DNA from: Streptomyces longispororuber
GTDB taxonomy: Bacteria; Actinomycetota; Actinomycetes; Streptomycetales; Streptomycetaceae
Length of the DNA: 64,000 nt
Direction: 5' to 3'
Assembly: GCF_014656095.1 (NCBI RefSeq)
Contig: NZ_BNBT01000004.1
Location: 82,410-146,409, forward strand
The notes beneath the pieces are model-generated. The model was not told the origin of the DNA and did no database searches. It saw only the letters and a list, made by a program, of their open reading frames with translations. Below are positions 25,118 to 33,700 of this stretch, in pieces. Each line of letters opens with the position of its first letter. The stretch's first letter is position 1. The translations under genes and the position numbers were made by a program.

Positions 25118-26017
25118 ATGGACAATCCCGCGGACCGCCTGGTCGACCTGCTGGACCTCGAGCAGATCGAGGTGAACATCTTCCGCGGCCGCAGCCCGCA
25201 GGAGTCCCTGCAGCGCGTCTTCGGCGGGCAGGTCGCCGGGCAGGCGCTGGTCGCGGCCGGGCGCACCACGGAGGGCGATCGCCCGGTGCACTCGCTGCAC
25301 GCGTACTTCCTGCGCCCGGGCCGCCCGGGCGTGCCCATCGTGTACCAGGTCGAGCGGGTCCGGGACGGGCGCTCCTTCACCACGCGCCGCGTCACGGCCG
25401 TCCAGCAGGGCCGCACGATCTTCAACCTCACCGCCTCCTTCCACCAGCCCGAACAGGGCGCCTTCGAACATCAGCTCCCACCGCGACTCGACGCCCCCGA
25501 CCCCGAGTCGCTGCCGACGGTCGCCGAAGAGATCAAGGAGCACCTGGGCGCGCTCCCCGAGCAACTGGAGCGCATGGCCCGGCGCCAGCCCTTCGACATC
25601 CGTTACGTGGACCGGCTGCGCTGGACCCCGGACGAGATCAAGGACGCCGAGCCCCGCAGCGCGGTGTGGATGCGCGCGGTCGGCCCGCTGGGCGACGATC
25701 CGCTCGTGCACACCTGCGCACTCACGTACGCGAGCGACATGACCCTCCTGGACGCCGTCCGCATCCCCGTGGAGCCGCTGTGGGGTCCGCGGGGCTTCGA
25801 CATGGCCTCGCTGGACCACGCCATGTGGTTCCACCGCCCCTTCCGGGCCGACGAGTGGTTCCTGTACGACCAGGAGTCACCGATCGCGACGGGGGGCCGC
25901 GGCCTGGCACGGGGCCGGATCTACGATCGTGAGGGGCGGCTGCTCGTCTCGGTCGTGCAGGAGGGGCTGTTCCGCCCGCACGCTCCGCGCCACCTGGGCA
26001 GCCGGACGGACGGCTGA
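25118..26017 (+). CDS. tesB: Acyl-CoA thioesterase II
   Basis: This 299-residue double-hotdog protein matches TesB in length and order. The N-terminal half has RVFGGQVAGQALVAAGRT and the loop SLHAYFLRPG. The C-terminal half has YASDMTLLD, SLDHAMWFHR and VVQEGLFR, which carry the expected catalytic Asp, Ser/Thr and Gln. The enzyme hydrolyses acyl-CoA to free fatty acid and CoA in the cytoplasm, and in actinomycetes is often tied to beta-oxidation. It starts at ATG 25118 after GAGGTTGAGGAC. Confidence 0.93.
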   Translation: MDNPADRLVDLLDLEQIEVNIFRGRSPQESLQRVFGGQVAGQALVAAGRTTEGDRPVHSLHAYFLRPGRPGVPIVYQVERVRDGRSFTTRRVTAVQQGRTIFNLTASFHQPEQGAFEHQLPPRLDAPDPESLPTVAEEIKEHLGALPEQLERMARRQPFDIRYVDRLRWTPDEIKDAEPRSAVWMRAVGPLGDDPLVHTCALTYASDMTLLDAVRIPVEPLWGPRGFDMASLDHAMWFHRPFRADEWFLYDQESPIATGGRGLARGRIYDREGRLLVSVVQEGLFRPHAPRHLGSRTDG

Positions 26018-26123
26018 GCCACGCGGCGGGCACTGCCACTGCCGCGTCGGCGGCGGAATGGTTCGGTCGACGGGACACGGGGCCTCCTGTTCATGGAGCG
26101 TCTGAGGGGAGCAGGTCGGGGAC

Positions 26124-26816
26124 ATGGGCGACACGAGGGGCATCAGTGGCATCGGTGATGCCGATGACATCGGTGACATGGGTGGCATAGGTGACGCCGG
26201 GCAGGTCGGCGACACCGGGCTGAGCGATGGTCCGGGGCAGGCCGGTGACGCGGGAGGGGCCGACGACGCAGCACGGGCGGAGGACGCGGGACGCGCCGAC
26301 GGCAGCTCGGGCGGTGAGACGCTCGGAGGGCGGGACGCGTTGCTGGCCCGAGCCGTACGCCTGCGCGAGAGCGGCCACCGCGAGGAGGCCCGGACGCTGC
26401 TGCTCACCCTGAGCGAGCGCTGCCCCGACGACGCCGAAGTGGCCTACCAGACGGCCTGGGTGCACGACACGCTGGGTCTTGAGGCCGAGGCGCTGCCGCA
26501 CTACGTACGTGCGATCCAGCTCCCGGGCCTCTCCGACGACGACCGCCGCGGAGCGCTCCTCGGCCTCGGCAGTACGTACCGGATCCTCGGCAAGTACCCG
26601 GAGGCCGTCGCCACCCTGCGGGACGCGTCGGCGGAGTACCCCGACGACGGAGCGCTGCGTGCCTTCCTCGCCATGGCGCTGTACAACACGGGCCGGTCGC
26701 GCGACGCGATGGAGATCCTGTTGCACCAGCTGGCCACCACCAGCCAGGACCCGGAGATCGCGCGGTACCGCCCCGCCATCGAGCACTACGCCACAGACCT
26801 CGACGCAACCGTCTAG
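26124..26816 (+). CDS. Tetratricopeptide-repeat protein
   Basis: The 230-residue protein has a low-complexity N-terminus (about 1-68) with GDxGDIGD-like repeats, poor in aromatic residues and probably disordered. From about 72 there are three to four TPR units: LLARAVRLRESGHREEARTL, AYQTAWVHDTLGLEAEALPH, LLGLGSTYRILGKYPEAVAT and FLAMALYNTGRSRDAMEIL. The family mediates protein-protein contact. The real start could lie inside the repetitive region; no strong ribosome site is seen. No partner is indicated by context. Confidence 0.8.
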   Translation: MGDTRGISGIGDADDIGDMGGIGDAGQVGDTGLSDGPGQAGDAGGADDAARAEDAGRADGSSGGETLGGRDALLARAVRLRESGHREEARTLLLTLSERCPDDAEVAYQTAWVHDTLGLEAEALPHYVRAIQLPGLSDDDRRGALLGLGSTYRILGKYPEAVATLRDASAEYPDDGALRAFLAMALYNTGRSRDAMEILLHQLATTSQDPEIARYRPAIEHYATDLDATV

Positions 26817-26963
26817 CGGAGCTGAGCGTCACCGTCTGGCGAACGGGCCTGGCCGCTTCGGAGCGGCTGGGCCAGGGCCCAGCCGCTCCGACCCAGCCGC
26901 GCGGGAGTCGGTCGCCCCCGCGTGGCTTCGTCGGCTGCCCTCACTGCCGTCGGCCTGCCCCTC

Positions 26964-28094
26964 TCAGTCCTCCGGCCGCCCTCTCCTGCGCCGCAGCCAC
27001 CCCAGCAGGCCACGCGGCTCGTGGCGCTGGTCCGCGGCACGTATCGGAGGGACTGCCTCCGGCGCGGGTGGCGCCGGGGTGCCGACCACCGAGGTCACAT
27101 CCGCCCCGCTGCCACCTTCGGTGACGGATGCCCGCAGCCGCTCCGCACGCGGTGCCGCGACTACGGGTGGCATACCCGGCCTGGGCGCCGGCCGGTGCCG
27201 TCGTGCCTCCGCCAGCCCCAGGCTCATATTGACGCGCAGCCAACTGATCTCGTCCGGGTCGTCGGCCGTGGTGATCCGCTCGACGAGGTGGGTCGTCGGT
27301 GACTCCGGCGCGGCCTGTGTCAACGGGTCGGGCCTGAGACGGTGCAGATAGGCCCGCTCGTACGGATCCGGGACCAGGTGGGCGAGCCGCACCGGGTCGA
27401 GGAAGGACGCCGTGATCGCGGCACGCTCCCACGGGTCCTGCGACTGCCGCAGCAGGAACTCCACGTGACGGCGGCGCCAGTTACGGGCGCGCAGGTCCGC
27501 CCCGCTCGCCAGCAGCGCCCGCACCGTGTCCGGCGCGCGGCCGGTGAGCAACGGGGCGTTGGCCTCACACGCCGCGAACTCCCGCAACTCTTGGGCGAGG
27601 TACAGCCACACGATGGTCCGGTAGCGGTTCAGATAGAACTTGACGGGTGTCAGCAGCCCGGCGCGGGCGAGGCGGGTGAAACGGGGCTGCGGGATGTCCA
27701 GCAGCGCCGCGCCGTCCGCGGTTCCGACGGTTTCGATGGCATCCCGCAGCGACTTCGGGAAGCCGGGTGTCTCGCGGAGGCGGTCGATCTCCTCACGGCT
27801 GACGCGTCGGCGCACGCCCGCCGGGTCGGCGACGGTCCGCACGTGGCCGAGCATGACGGCCAGCTCGAACTCCCCGCGCTTCAGCTCCAGTTCACGCGCG
27901 GCCCGGCTGCGCGCGAACGACGACGGCCGACTGGCCGGGACAGGCGGGGTGGTCGGGGCCGCTGAGCCGGTCAGGGCTGTTGAGGCGGTCGTGCCCGCTG
28001 AGTCGGTGGGGATCGCTGAGCCGGTCGGGGCCGTACCCGGCGGCGCGGGCCCGGCGGTGACGGGTTGCGAGATGGTCTGCGTGTCGCCGGTCAT
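26964..28094 (-). CDS. DUF6397-like protein with a DNA-binding-type domain
   Basis: This 376-residue protein has a Thr/Pro/Ala-rich N-terminal tail (about 1-60) and a conserved core (about 62-290). The core starts SRAARELELKRGEFELAVMLGHVRTV, followed by RRVSREEIDRLRETPGFP, and reads like an excisionase/MerR-type helix-turn-helix: a residue pattern for helix, turn and a wing that names a DNA-binding protein. The C-terminal 80 residues are again Pro/Arg-rich. I associate it from memory with the Streptomyces family DUF6397; the function is unknown. It lies downstream of a roadblock gene on the same strand. Confidence 0.7.
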   Translation of the reverse strand: MTGDTQTISQPVTAGPAPPGTAPTGSAIPTDSAGTTASTALTGSAAPTTPPVPASRPSSFARSRAARELELKRGEFELAVMLGHVRTVADPAGVRRRVSREEIDRLRETPGFPKSLRDAIETVGTADGAALLDIPQPRFTRLARAGLLTPVKFYLNRYRTIVWLYLAQELREFAACEANAPLLTGRAPDTVRALLASGADLRARNWRRRHVEFLLRQSQDPWERAAITASFLDPVRLAHLVPDPYERAYLHRLRPDPLTQAAPESPTTHLVERITTADDPDEISWLRVNMSLGLAEARRHRPAPRPGMPPVVAAPRAERLRASVTEGGSGADVTSVVGTPAPPAPEAVPPIRAADQRHEPRGLLGWLRRRRGRPED

Positions 28095-28214
28095 GGCGGT
28101 TCTCCCCCGTGCTTGGTCAGTGCTTCCGGGAAAAACCGTAGCCCGCCAGGCCCTTCTCCCGCTCGGCCTGTGGATAACTCCGTGTGCGCCCGCGTTCGCG
28201 CAGGTCAGAGAAGG

Positions 28215-28628
28215 TCAGAGATCTACGACCGGCGTGCGCTCCGGGTGCCGGGCACCTACGCCGAGGTGCTCCCCGACGCGGTTCACCAGCAGGGTCATCT
28301 CGTACGCGACCTGGCCCATGTCGGCTTGTGCCGAGCTCAGGACGCACAGACAGCTACCCTCGCCCGCCGCCGTCACGAACAGGACGGCGTCGTCGAACTC
28401 GATCATCGTCTGCCGTACGCTCCCGGCGCGGAAGTGGCGCCCGGAGCCCTTGGCCAGGCTGTGCAGCCCGGACGACACCGCCGCCAGGTGCTCCGCGTCC
28501 TCGCGCGGCAGGGCCGAACTCGCCGCCGTCACCAGTCCGTCGTTGGACAGCACCAGCGCGTGCCGTACGTGTTCCACACGCCTCGTCAGGTCGTCGAGCA
28601 GCCAGTCCAGGCCCGAATTCTGCGCCAT
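28215..28628 (-). CDS. Roadblock/LC7-domain protein (CvnB-like)
   Basis: The 137-residue protein starts at ATG 28626-28628 (MAQNSGLDWLLDDL). The single roadblock domain reads HVRHALVLSNDGLVTAASSALPRE and LAAVSSGLHSLAKGSGRHF, ending in the conserved MLTLLVNRVG-type helix (MTLLVNRVGEHL). In Streptomyces such proteins (CvnB, MglB-like) act as partners of a small GTPase (CvnD) in conservons with a histidine-kinase-like CvnA. None of those genes is present here, so this is an orphan copy. The much longer open frame upstream is a shadow of the genes on the other strand. Confidence 0.88.
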   Translation of the reverse strand: MAQNSGLDWLLDDLTRRVEHVRHALVLSNDGLVTAASSALPREDAEHLAAVSSGLHSLAKGSGRHFRAGSVRQTMIEFDDAVLFVTAAGEGSCLCVLSSAQADMGQVAYEMTLLVNRVGEHLGVGARHPERTPVVDL

Positions 28629-28721
28629 GTTCCCTTCTCCCCGTGCGTCGCTCCCCCTGGCTGGAGGATCTGACCTGCCAGCCTTCCCCACCTCCGGCGT
28701 CCCGGCAAGCATGATGGGGAC

Positions 28722-29150
28722 ATGGCACAGAAGATGACCGACGAGCAGTGGCGGGCCTTCGTCTCGCAGGGCACCCGCACCGGCAAGCTGTCGACCGTCC
28801 GCGCGGACGGCAGCCCTCACATCGCACCGATCTGGTTCCTCCTCGACGGTGATGACCTGGTGTTCAACACGGGGAAGGACACTGTCAAGGGGCGCAACCT
28901 GGCACGCGACGGGCGCGTGGCGCTGTGCGTGGACGACGACGAGCCTCCGTTCGCCTTCGTCGTCCTCCAGGGCCAAGCCGCACTGTCCGAGGATCTGGAG
29001 CAGGTGCGGCACTGGGCGACCCGCATCGGCGGTCGCTACATGGGCGAGGACCGGGCCGAGGAGTTCGGTGCGCGTAACGGCGTACCGGGCGAACTCCTCG
29101 TTCGGGTCAGGATCGACAAGGTACTCGCGTACGCGGCCGTCTCCGACTGA
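28722..29150 (+). CDS. PPOX-class F420-dependent oxidoreductase
   Basis: This 142-residue split-barrel flavin/F420-binding protein opens with MTDEQWRAFVSQGTRTGKLS, then VRADGSPHIAPIWFLLDGDD, and KGRNLARDGRVALCVDDDEPP. These are the usual landmarks of the Rv1155-like PPOX family that uses deazaflavin F420 for hydride transfer. Substrates are typically unknown. It diverges from the roadblock gene, 93 bp apart, and precedes a methyltransferase gene. Confidence 0.9.
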   Translation: MAQKMTDEQWRAFVSQGTRTGKLSTVRADGSPHIAPIWFLLDGDDLVFNTGKDTVKGRNLARDGRVALCVDDDEPPFAFVVLQGQAALSEDLEQVRHWATRIGGRYMGEDRAEEFGARNGVPGELLVRVRIDKVLAYAAVSD

Positions 29151-29381
29151 CTGCGCCGCCCCGCGCCCCGTCAGCATGGGGCGCGGGCTGGCCAACCGCG
29201 CGGATGGGGCAGCCGAGCAGGTAGGACGGCCGAGCCCACCGTCGCCCGGACCGTGACCGCCCCGCCCATACGCTCGAAGCTCACCACGATCCGCGCCGCG
29301 CTGCTGGCTGCCCGCGCTCCGCTCGAACTCGTGCGCCCCGGCGCTCCCGTTCCCTGCCATACCGTGCGGGATCATGACGTC

Positions 29382-29981
29382 ATGAGCGATGACCACACAC
29401 GGGTTCAGGAGTTCTTCACCGCGCGCGCCGCCGACTGGGACAGCCGCTTCCCCGACGACGGCCCCGCGTACCGCGCGGCGGTTGCGGCACTCGGCCTGGG
29501 GCCAGGCGCCACAGTCCTGGACGCGGGCTGCGGCACGGGGCGGGCCCTGCCGGCGCTCAGGGATGCTGTCGGCCCTTCCGGAACGGTCCTGGGAGTGGAC
29601 CTCACGCCCGCCATGCTGGAGGCCGCCGTACGGGCGGGCAGACAGGACCATGGCGCACTCCTCCTCGCCGACGTGGCACGGCTGCCTGTCCGGACGCAGG
29701 CGCTGGACGCCGTATTCGGCGCGGGTCTCATCTCCCACCTCCCCCGACCCGCCGAGAATCTGCGGGAGTTGGCTCGGGTGGTGCGGCCCGGTGGGTTGCT
29801 CGCACTGTTCCACCCCGTCGGACGCGCCGCGCTGGCGGCACGCCAGGGTCGGCAGATCACGCCGGACGACCTGCGCGCCGAGGCGAACCTCCGCCCCCTG
29901 CTGGCTGCTTCCGGATGGCGGATGACGTCGTACGTCGACGAGGACACTCAGTTCCTCGCGCTGGCGGCACGCGAGAACTGA
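29382..29981 (+). CDS. Class I SAM-dependent methyltransferase
   Basis: The 199-residue protein is started at ATG 29382 (MSDDHTRVQEFFTARA); a GTG at 29253 would add 43 residues that do not look conserved. Motif I VLDAGCGTGRALPAL (about 45-59) binds SAM, with the acidic residue in VLGVDLTPAML. LPVRTQALDAVFGAGLISHL and ELARVVRPGGLLALFHP follow as motifs II and III. UbiE/Methyltransf_11 type. The substrate is not predictable. Confidence 0.88.
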   Translation: MSDDHTRVQEFFTARAADWDSRFPDDGPAYRAAVAALGLGPGATVLDAGCGTGRALPALRDAVGPSGTVLGVDLTPAMLEAAVRAGRQDHGALLLADVARLPVRTQALDAVFGAGLISHLPRPAENLRELARVVRPGGLLALFHPVGRAALAARQGRQITPDDLRAEANLRPLLAASGWRMTSYVDEDTQFLALAAREN

Positions 29982-30020
29982 CCCTTTCAGGCCGGACGAG
30001 CACCCCCTGAGCGCACCCGC

Positions 30021-30782
30021 TCAGTACCGCCCGGCGAGCACCGCGGCGAAGGCGTCCGGGTTGTCCAGCATGACGTTGTGCCCGGCGTCCGGGACCGTCA
30101 CCACCCGTACACCGGACAGCGCCAGGTCGTCGGCGCCCGCGAGTCCACCGCTCAGCTCCCCCTGGACGTACACGCGCTCCACAGGAATTTCCTTGAGCAT
30201 CGCGCGCATGGTGGGATGCGTCCCGCGCACGAGCCCGGTGGCGCTGCGGTGCAGTGCGCGCGGGTCGGCCAGGCGCATGGTCGCCGCCCACACCGGTCCG
30301 ACGCGCTCCAGCACGCGCACGTGGCCGTCGCGGAGGAAGTCATCCTCTTCGTAGAGGGCGATTCCGCTGCTGCCCGCCGTGCTCGGCGGGTGCGGGTCCA
30401 GGTTGGCCTCGGTGACGACGAGCCGACCGACCAGGTCAGGTCTGCGCCGGGCCAGGACGATGGCCACGGAACCGCCCATGCTGTGTGCGACGATCTCCGC
30501 GCCACGCACGGCGGCCGCGTCCAGCGCCGCCGCCAGTGCGTCCGCGTGGTCCTCCAGGGTGTAGCCGAAGTCGACGGGGCGGTCACTCAGGCCGTGACCC
30601 GGCAGATCCACGAACAGCGACCGACGACCGGCCAGCTCCGGCCGGGCAGCGATGTGTGCGTAGTAGGGCGCCGATGCCGCTCCGAGCCCGTGCACGTACA
30701 CCCGCGCCGGCTCGGCACCGCCGACCTCGGTCCAGCGGATCCGGCTGCCTTCCCCGTCGAACCGCGCGTCCCGCATCGCCAT
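30021..30782 (-). CDS. Alpha/beta-fold hydrolase
   Basis: The 253-residue protein starts at ATG 30780-30782 after an AGGAG. VYVHGLGAASAPYY forms the oxyanion region, the nucleophile elbow is AHSMGGS, and the catalytic His is in PDAGHNVMLDNPDAF near the end; DLPGHGLSDRP is also typical. This is a cytoplasmic esterase/epoxide-hydrolase-like protein with an unknown ester substrate. It diverges from a PadR-type regulator across a dyad-rich promoter, which suggests it is under PadR control. Confidence 0.9.
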   Translation of the reverse strand: MAMRDARFDGEGSRIRWTEVGGAEPARVYVHGLGAASAPYYAHIAARPELAGRRSLFVDLPGHGLSDRPVDFGYTLEDHADALAAALDAAAVRGAEIVAHSMGGSVAIVLARRRPDLVGRLVVTEANLDPHPPSTAGSSGIALYEEDDFLRDGHVRVLERVGPVWAATMRLADPRALHRSATGLVRGTHPTMRAMLKEIPVERVYVQGELSGGLAGADDLALSGVRVVTVPDAGHNVMLDNPDAFAAVLAGRY

Positions 30783-30880
30783 GCTCCTGCCTCCCCCTGC
30801 GCGTGACCGCCGCCCGTACCGCCTGTACCACGCGCCCACGTCCCGTATCCCGTTCCATAGGCACTATACATCGGCCACGT

Positions 30881-30926
30881 AGTACAGCGACATCGATGCA
30901 TATGCATACCTCGCATTCGATGTACT
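30881..30926. promoter_or_regulatory. Nested dyads between hydrolase and PadR genes
   Basis: AGTACA (30881-30886) pairs with TGTACT (30921-30926), CATCGA (30891-30896) with TCGATG (30917-30922), and ATGCATATGCAT (30896-30907) is a perfect 12-bp palindrome. The element is AT-rich, sits between the two divergent starts and ends 24 bp before the PadR ATG. It is a plausible PadR operator controlling both genes. Confidence 0.55.
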
Positions 30927-30950
30927 GCGCTGATGCGGCAGAATGTGGGC

Positions 30951-31472
30951 ATGCTGGAGCTCGCCATCCTTGGTTTCCTGTACGACTGCTCGCTGCACGG
31001 GTACGAGTTGCGCAAGCGCATCGCCGCCCTGACCGGGCATGTCCGACCGGTCGCGGAGAGCACGCTGTATCCGGCCATCAAACGGCTCGAGAAGGCGGGT
31101 CTGGTGGTCCGCGAGACGCAGCCCGGCGCCGTCGCCGCCCCGCGCCACGTGCTGAGCCTCACGGCCGACGGCGAGCGCGAGCTGCGTCGGCGCCTCGCCG
31201 AGCCGGCCCCGGCGGACATCACCGACGAGAACCGATGGTTCACGGTGCTCGCCTTCCTGCGCCATCTGCAGGACACGGATGCCCAGGCCGCCGTGTTGCG
31301 GCGGCGGCTCGACTTCCTCCAGGAGCCCGTCAGCTTCTTCTACGAGGGCGACCGGCCGCTGCGGGCGGAAGAAGTGGAGGATCCATTCCGCCAGGGCATT
31401 CTCACCATCGCGCGGGCGACCAGCCGCGCCGAGCTCACCTGGCTGCGCAAGACCCTCGCGTCACTCGGCTGA
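30951..31472 (+). CDS. PadR-family transcriptional regulator
   Basis: This 173-residue protein is started at ATG 30951 (MLELAILGFL); an in-frame ATG at 30933 would add six residues. The winged HTH matches PadR: LAILGFLYDCSLHGYELRKRI, then STLYPAIKRLEKAGLV as recognition helix and RHVLSLTADGERELRRRL as wing end. A C-terminal helical dimerisation region continues to LRKTLASLG. Family members repress their own and adjacent genes. The 3' end overlaps the convergent MpaB-type gene by 12 bp. Confidence 0.9.
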   Translation: MLELAILGFLYDCSLHGYELRKRIAALTGHVRPVAESTLYPAIKRLEKAGLVVRETQPGAVAAPRHVLSLTADGERELRRRLAEPAPADITDENRWFTVLAFLRHLQDTDAQAAVLRRRLDFLQEPVSFFYEGDRPLRAEEVEDPFRQGILTIARATSRAELTWLRKTLASLG

Positions 31473-32366
31473 GGCCCCCGCGGGAGGGCCCGTGTGCCGC
31501 ACCGGGCAGCCACGGAGCCCGGGTTTCGGGAACGTGCCGAGCTCGGCGACCCGGTAGCCGTTCCGGTAGCCCTTGATCTCCCAGTTCTGCCGGCCGTGGT
31601 GCGGCGCTGTGCGTGGCGGCAGCAGTCGCACCGCGCGCCCGCGCAGCCGCACCGCGCGCCGGACCAGTGTCCGGGTCAAGGCGGAGGGCCGGTCGTAGCG
31701 GAAAGCCCGTAGGAGGGGGTCGTCGAGCAGCGCGAGGGTCGCCGCCCGCAGGACGGGCGCCAAGGGACGCGGGTACCACGAGGCCATCAGGGCGAGGGTG
31801 GCGTCCGAGACGCGGCGCGCTCCGTCGTCCCAGGCAAAATGGGCCTCTTCGTAGGCGTCGAGGCACTCAGTGAACTCTTCGTAGGTGCCGGGGATGTCCT
31901 TGATTCCCATGTGCTCACCCAGGGTGCGGTAGTACACCGCCGAGGCAGCCCTCTCGTGATCTGACAGCCTGCGCCACCCGTAGGCGTCGATCCACCGCTT
32001 GGGCACCACCACGAACGTGCACAACACGTAGCGCATGTCGTCATTGCTGATGTCGTAGCTCCGGTGCATCTGGTTGATGCGTCGGATCGCCGTCCGTCCC
32101 TCCCCCTCGCCGAAGCCGTGCTCGACCACCGCGTCCAGGAGCAGCGCCGTGTCGTCGTACCGCTTCTGCGTACGGTCGGTGAACTCGCCGGTCTCGGCGA
32201 GGAGGGCGCCGATGCTCGGCACGGCGTAGGTGCGGTACAGCGCGAGCTCCAGTGCGCGCGCGTGGTCCCAGGGGAACTCGTAGGTGGTCGACAGCCGGTA
32301 GATCTCCAGGAAGTCCTTCTCCGGGTCCAGGCTCCGGATCCGCTGAAGCCGCTCGTAGCGTCGCAC
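31461..32366 (-). CDS. MpaB-type oxygenase (DUF2236)
   Basis: A 301-residue protein started at GTG 32364-32366 (VRRYERLQRI), 10 nt after AAGGGG; upstream codons in the open frame are Arg/Pro-rich noise. The sequence has the helical, His-containing layout of the MpaB/latex-clearing oxygenase superfamily: STTYEFPWDHARALELALYR, then INQMHRSYDISNDDMRYVLCTF and an acidic EAHFAWDDGARRVSDA segment. Members often bind haem b and oxidise hydrophobic substrates, but most bacterial copies are uncharacterised. It overlaps the PadR gene end tail-to-tail by 12 bp. Confidence 0.8.
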   Translation of the reverse strand: MRRYERLQRIRSLDPEKDFLEIYRLSTTYEFPWDHARALELALYRTYAVPSIGALLAETGEFTDRTQKRYDDTALLLDAVVEHGFGEGEGRTAIRRINQMHRSYDISNDDMRYVLCTFVVVPKRWIDAYGWRRLSDHERAASAVYYRTLGEHMGIKDIPGTYEEFTECLDAYEEAHFAWDDGARRVSDATLALMASWYPRPLAPVLRAATLALLDDPLLRAFRYDRPSALTRTLVRRAVRLRGRAVRLLPPRTAPHHGRQNWEIKGYRNGYRVAELGTFPKPGLRGCPVRHTGPPAGASAE

Positions 32367-32464
32367 CGCACTGTTCCCCTTCTGCAGCCGAGGCTTCAAC
32401 TTTACTTTGAGGTACGGACGATGAGCACTTCGTAGCAGTGCACGCGCGGGGAAAGGTGGCCTGA

Positions 32465-32740
32465 ATGTTCGACAAGATACGCAAGGTCTGGGGCGCCGGC
32501 AGGGCGCCGTCGGACGACAAGCGCTCGCACAACCTCTTCGAGGCGGCCGCCGTCTACGTGGCGGCGTGCGCCGACGACGACCAGGAACAGATCGACGAAG
32601 CCTCCGGATGGGTCTCACCGGAGGCCTTGTCCTTCGGCGTGAGCGAACTGGCCTGCCGCGCGGTCATCGCCCTCGCCCGGGAACGCGACGAGTCCCCGAG
32701 CGTCGTGGCGCGTACGCTCCTCGGCCTGCCCGCCGCTTGA
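32465..32740 (+). CDS. Small hypothetical protein
   Basis: The 91-residue protein begins MFDKIRKVWGAGRAPSDDK, behind a weak AGGTGG. It looks soluble and helical, with balanced charge, and shows no domain I recognise. Codon use has the expected GC at third positions. It diverges from the MpaB-type gene 98 bp away. Its last 77 bp overlap the convergent zinc-ribbon gene on the other strand. Confidence 0.6.
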   Translation: MFDKIRKVWGAGRAPSDDKRSHNLFEAAAVYVAACADDDQEQIDEASGWVSPEALSFGVSELACRAVIALARERDESPSVVARTLLGLPAA

Positions 32741-33086
32741 CGTCGGTGTGGGTGGGATCGGCGCAGACGAGGGCCACACTCACCGGCACACCCGTCTCGG
32801 CGGCGTGGCGAAGACGCTCCCGCACCTCGCGCGGTGTGCGCGGGCGGTAGCCCGGGCCACAGCCGCAGCAGGCTTGGCGGAAGCGCACGCCCGCGGTCAG
32901 GACCGCCGTCAAGGCCCGCCAGCCGGCGGCGTCCCGCCGCTTGGGCACAGCGAGCGCCGAGCCCGCGTTGAGCAACTGCTCGCCGCAGCACGGGCAGACA
33001 TCGCGACGCACGCGCGCGTAGTCAGTCGGCTTCTTGTACGACACGCGACACGTGAGGCAGACGAAGTGCGATGCGGCCCGAGACAT
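32664..33086 (-). CDS. Small zinc-ribbon protein
   Basis: This 140-residue protein is started at ATG 33084-33086 (MSRAASHFVCLTCRVSYK). Two CxxC pairs, VCLTC and VCPCC, form a zinc ribbon in the first 35 residues; a Cys-rich ACCGCGPGYRPRTPREVRER segment follows at about 70-90. I recall similar proteins as conserved in Streptomyces, often without function. The C-terminus after about residue 115 is Arg-rich and overlaps the opposite-strand small gene, so the true end may be a poor extension. No function is assigned. Confidence 0.65.
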   Translation of the reverse strand: MSRAASHFVCLTCRVSYKKPTDYARVRRDVCPCCGEQLLNAGSALAVPKRRDAAGWRALTAVLTAGVRFRQACCGCGPGYRPRTPREVRERLRHAAETGVPVSVALVCADPTHTDVKRRAGRGAYAPRRSGTRRVPGRGR

Positions 33087-33301
33087 GGCAGTGCAGCCTA
33101 CAGAGCCTCGCATCGGTGTACGACTGTGTTTGGGGGACGTCCACCTGAGGCGCCCGCTCCGGCTAAGGCGGCGGTCGGCCTGGCGGTACGGCTGCCGGGC
33201 CCCGGAGCGGCAGCGCGCTTCGCTTCACCGGGCTCACTGGTCTCAACCGCCTCACCGGGGCACACGACTGCTCTTGCGGTGGCCGGGGCCCGGTCGGCCC
33301 C

Positions 33302-33484
33302 TCAGCGGCCGAGTTCCTTTCGGGTGACGCGGCGCAGCCTGCGTCGCTGTCCCGAGTCGAGCGTCAAGTAGGCCGCCGCCGGAACGCCCAGCACGATCAG
33401 GAGGGCGGCCCACCAGGGCAGCCAGATCAGCAGGATGATGCCGGCGGCCACGCCACCCGCGGCGATCTTCGCATTCTTCGACAT
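33302..33484 (-). CDS. Small membrane protein
   Basis: A 60-residue protein started at ATG 33482-33484, 8 nt after GGAGG. After MSKNAKIAAGG there is a long hydrophobic stretch (about 12-47) that probably makes two membrane passes with an IWLPWW turn, followed by a basic tail GQRRRLRRVTRKELGR. The longer open frame upstream lacks support. The function is unknown. Confidence 0.7.
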   Translation of the reverse strand: MSKNAKIAAGGVAAGIILLIWLPWWAALLIVLGVPAAAYLTLDSGQRRRLRRVTRKELGR

Positions 33485-33700
33485 GTCCGTCGCCTCCTTC
33501 GCGGCTGTTGCCGCTCTCTGCCTGGAAAACGGGTCGGGCCCGTGCCCTGTTCCGGCACACGACCCTGTCCGATCCCTGAGATGCGACCCCGAGGAAACCC
33601 TGAGGCATGGCGCCTGGCGCCGCGGCATCAGGGCCACCGGCATCTCCAGCGGCCCTGACCGTGACTGGCTCCGCCATGTCCGCGTCACCCGCGCCTCGCC

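Noticed and set aside
16309..25431. A 3040-codon open frame on the minus strand
   Set aside because: It lies antisense to the ABC pair, the MFS remnant, the helicase and others. Very high GC removes stops in the complementary frame; its protein is Arg/Ser/Pro-rich without domains.
28629..29813. An N-terminal extension of the roadblock protein
   Set aside because: It runs antisense through two real genes; the ATG at 28628 gives a standard-length roadblock protein.
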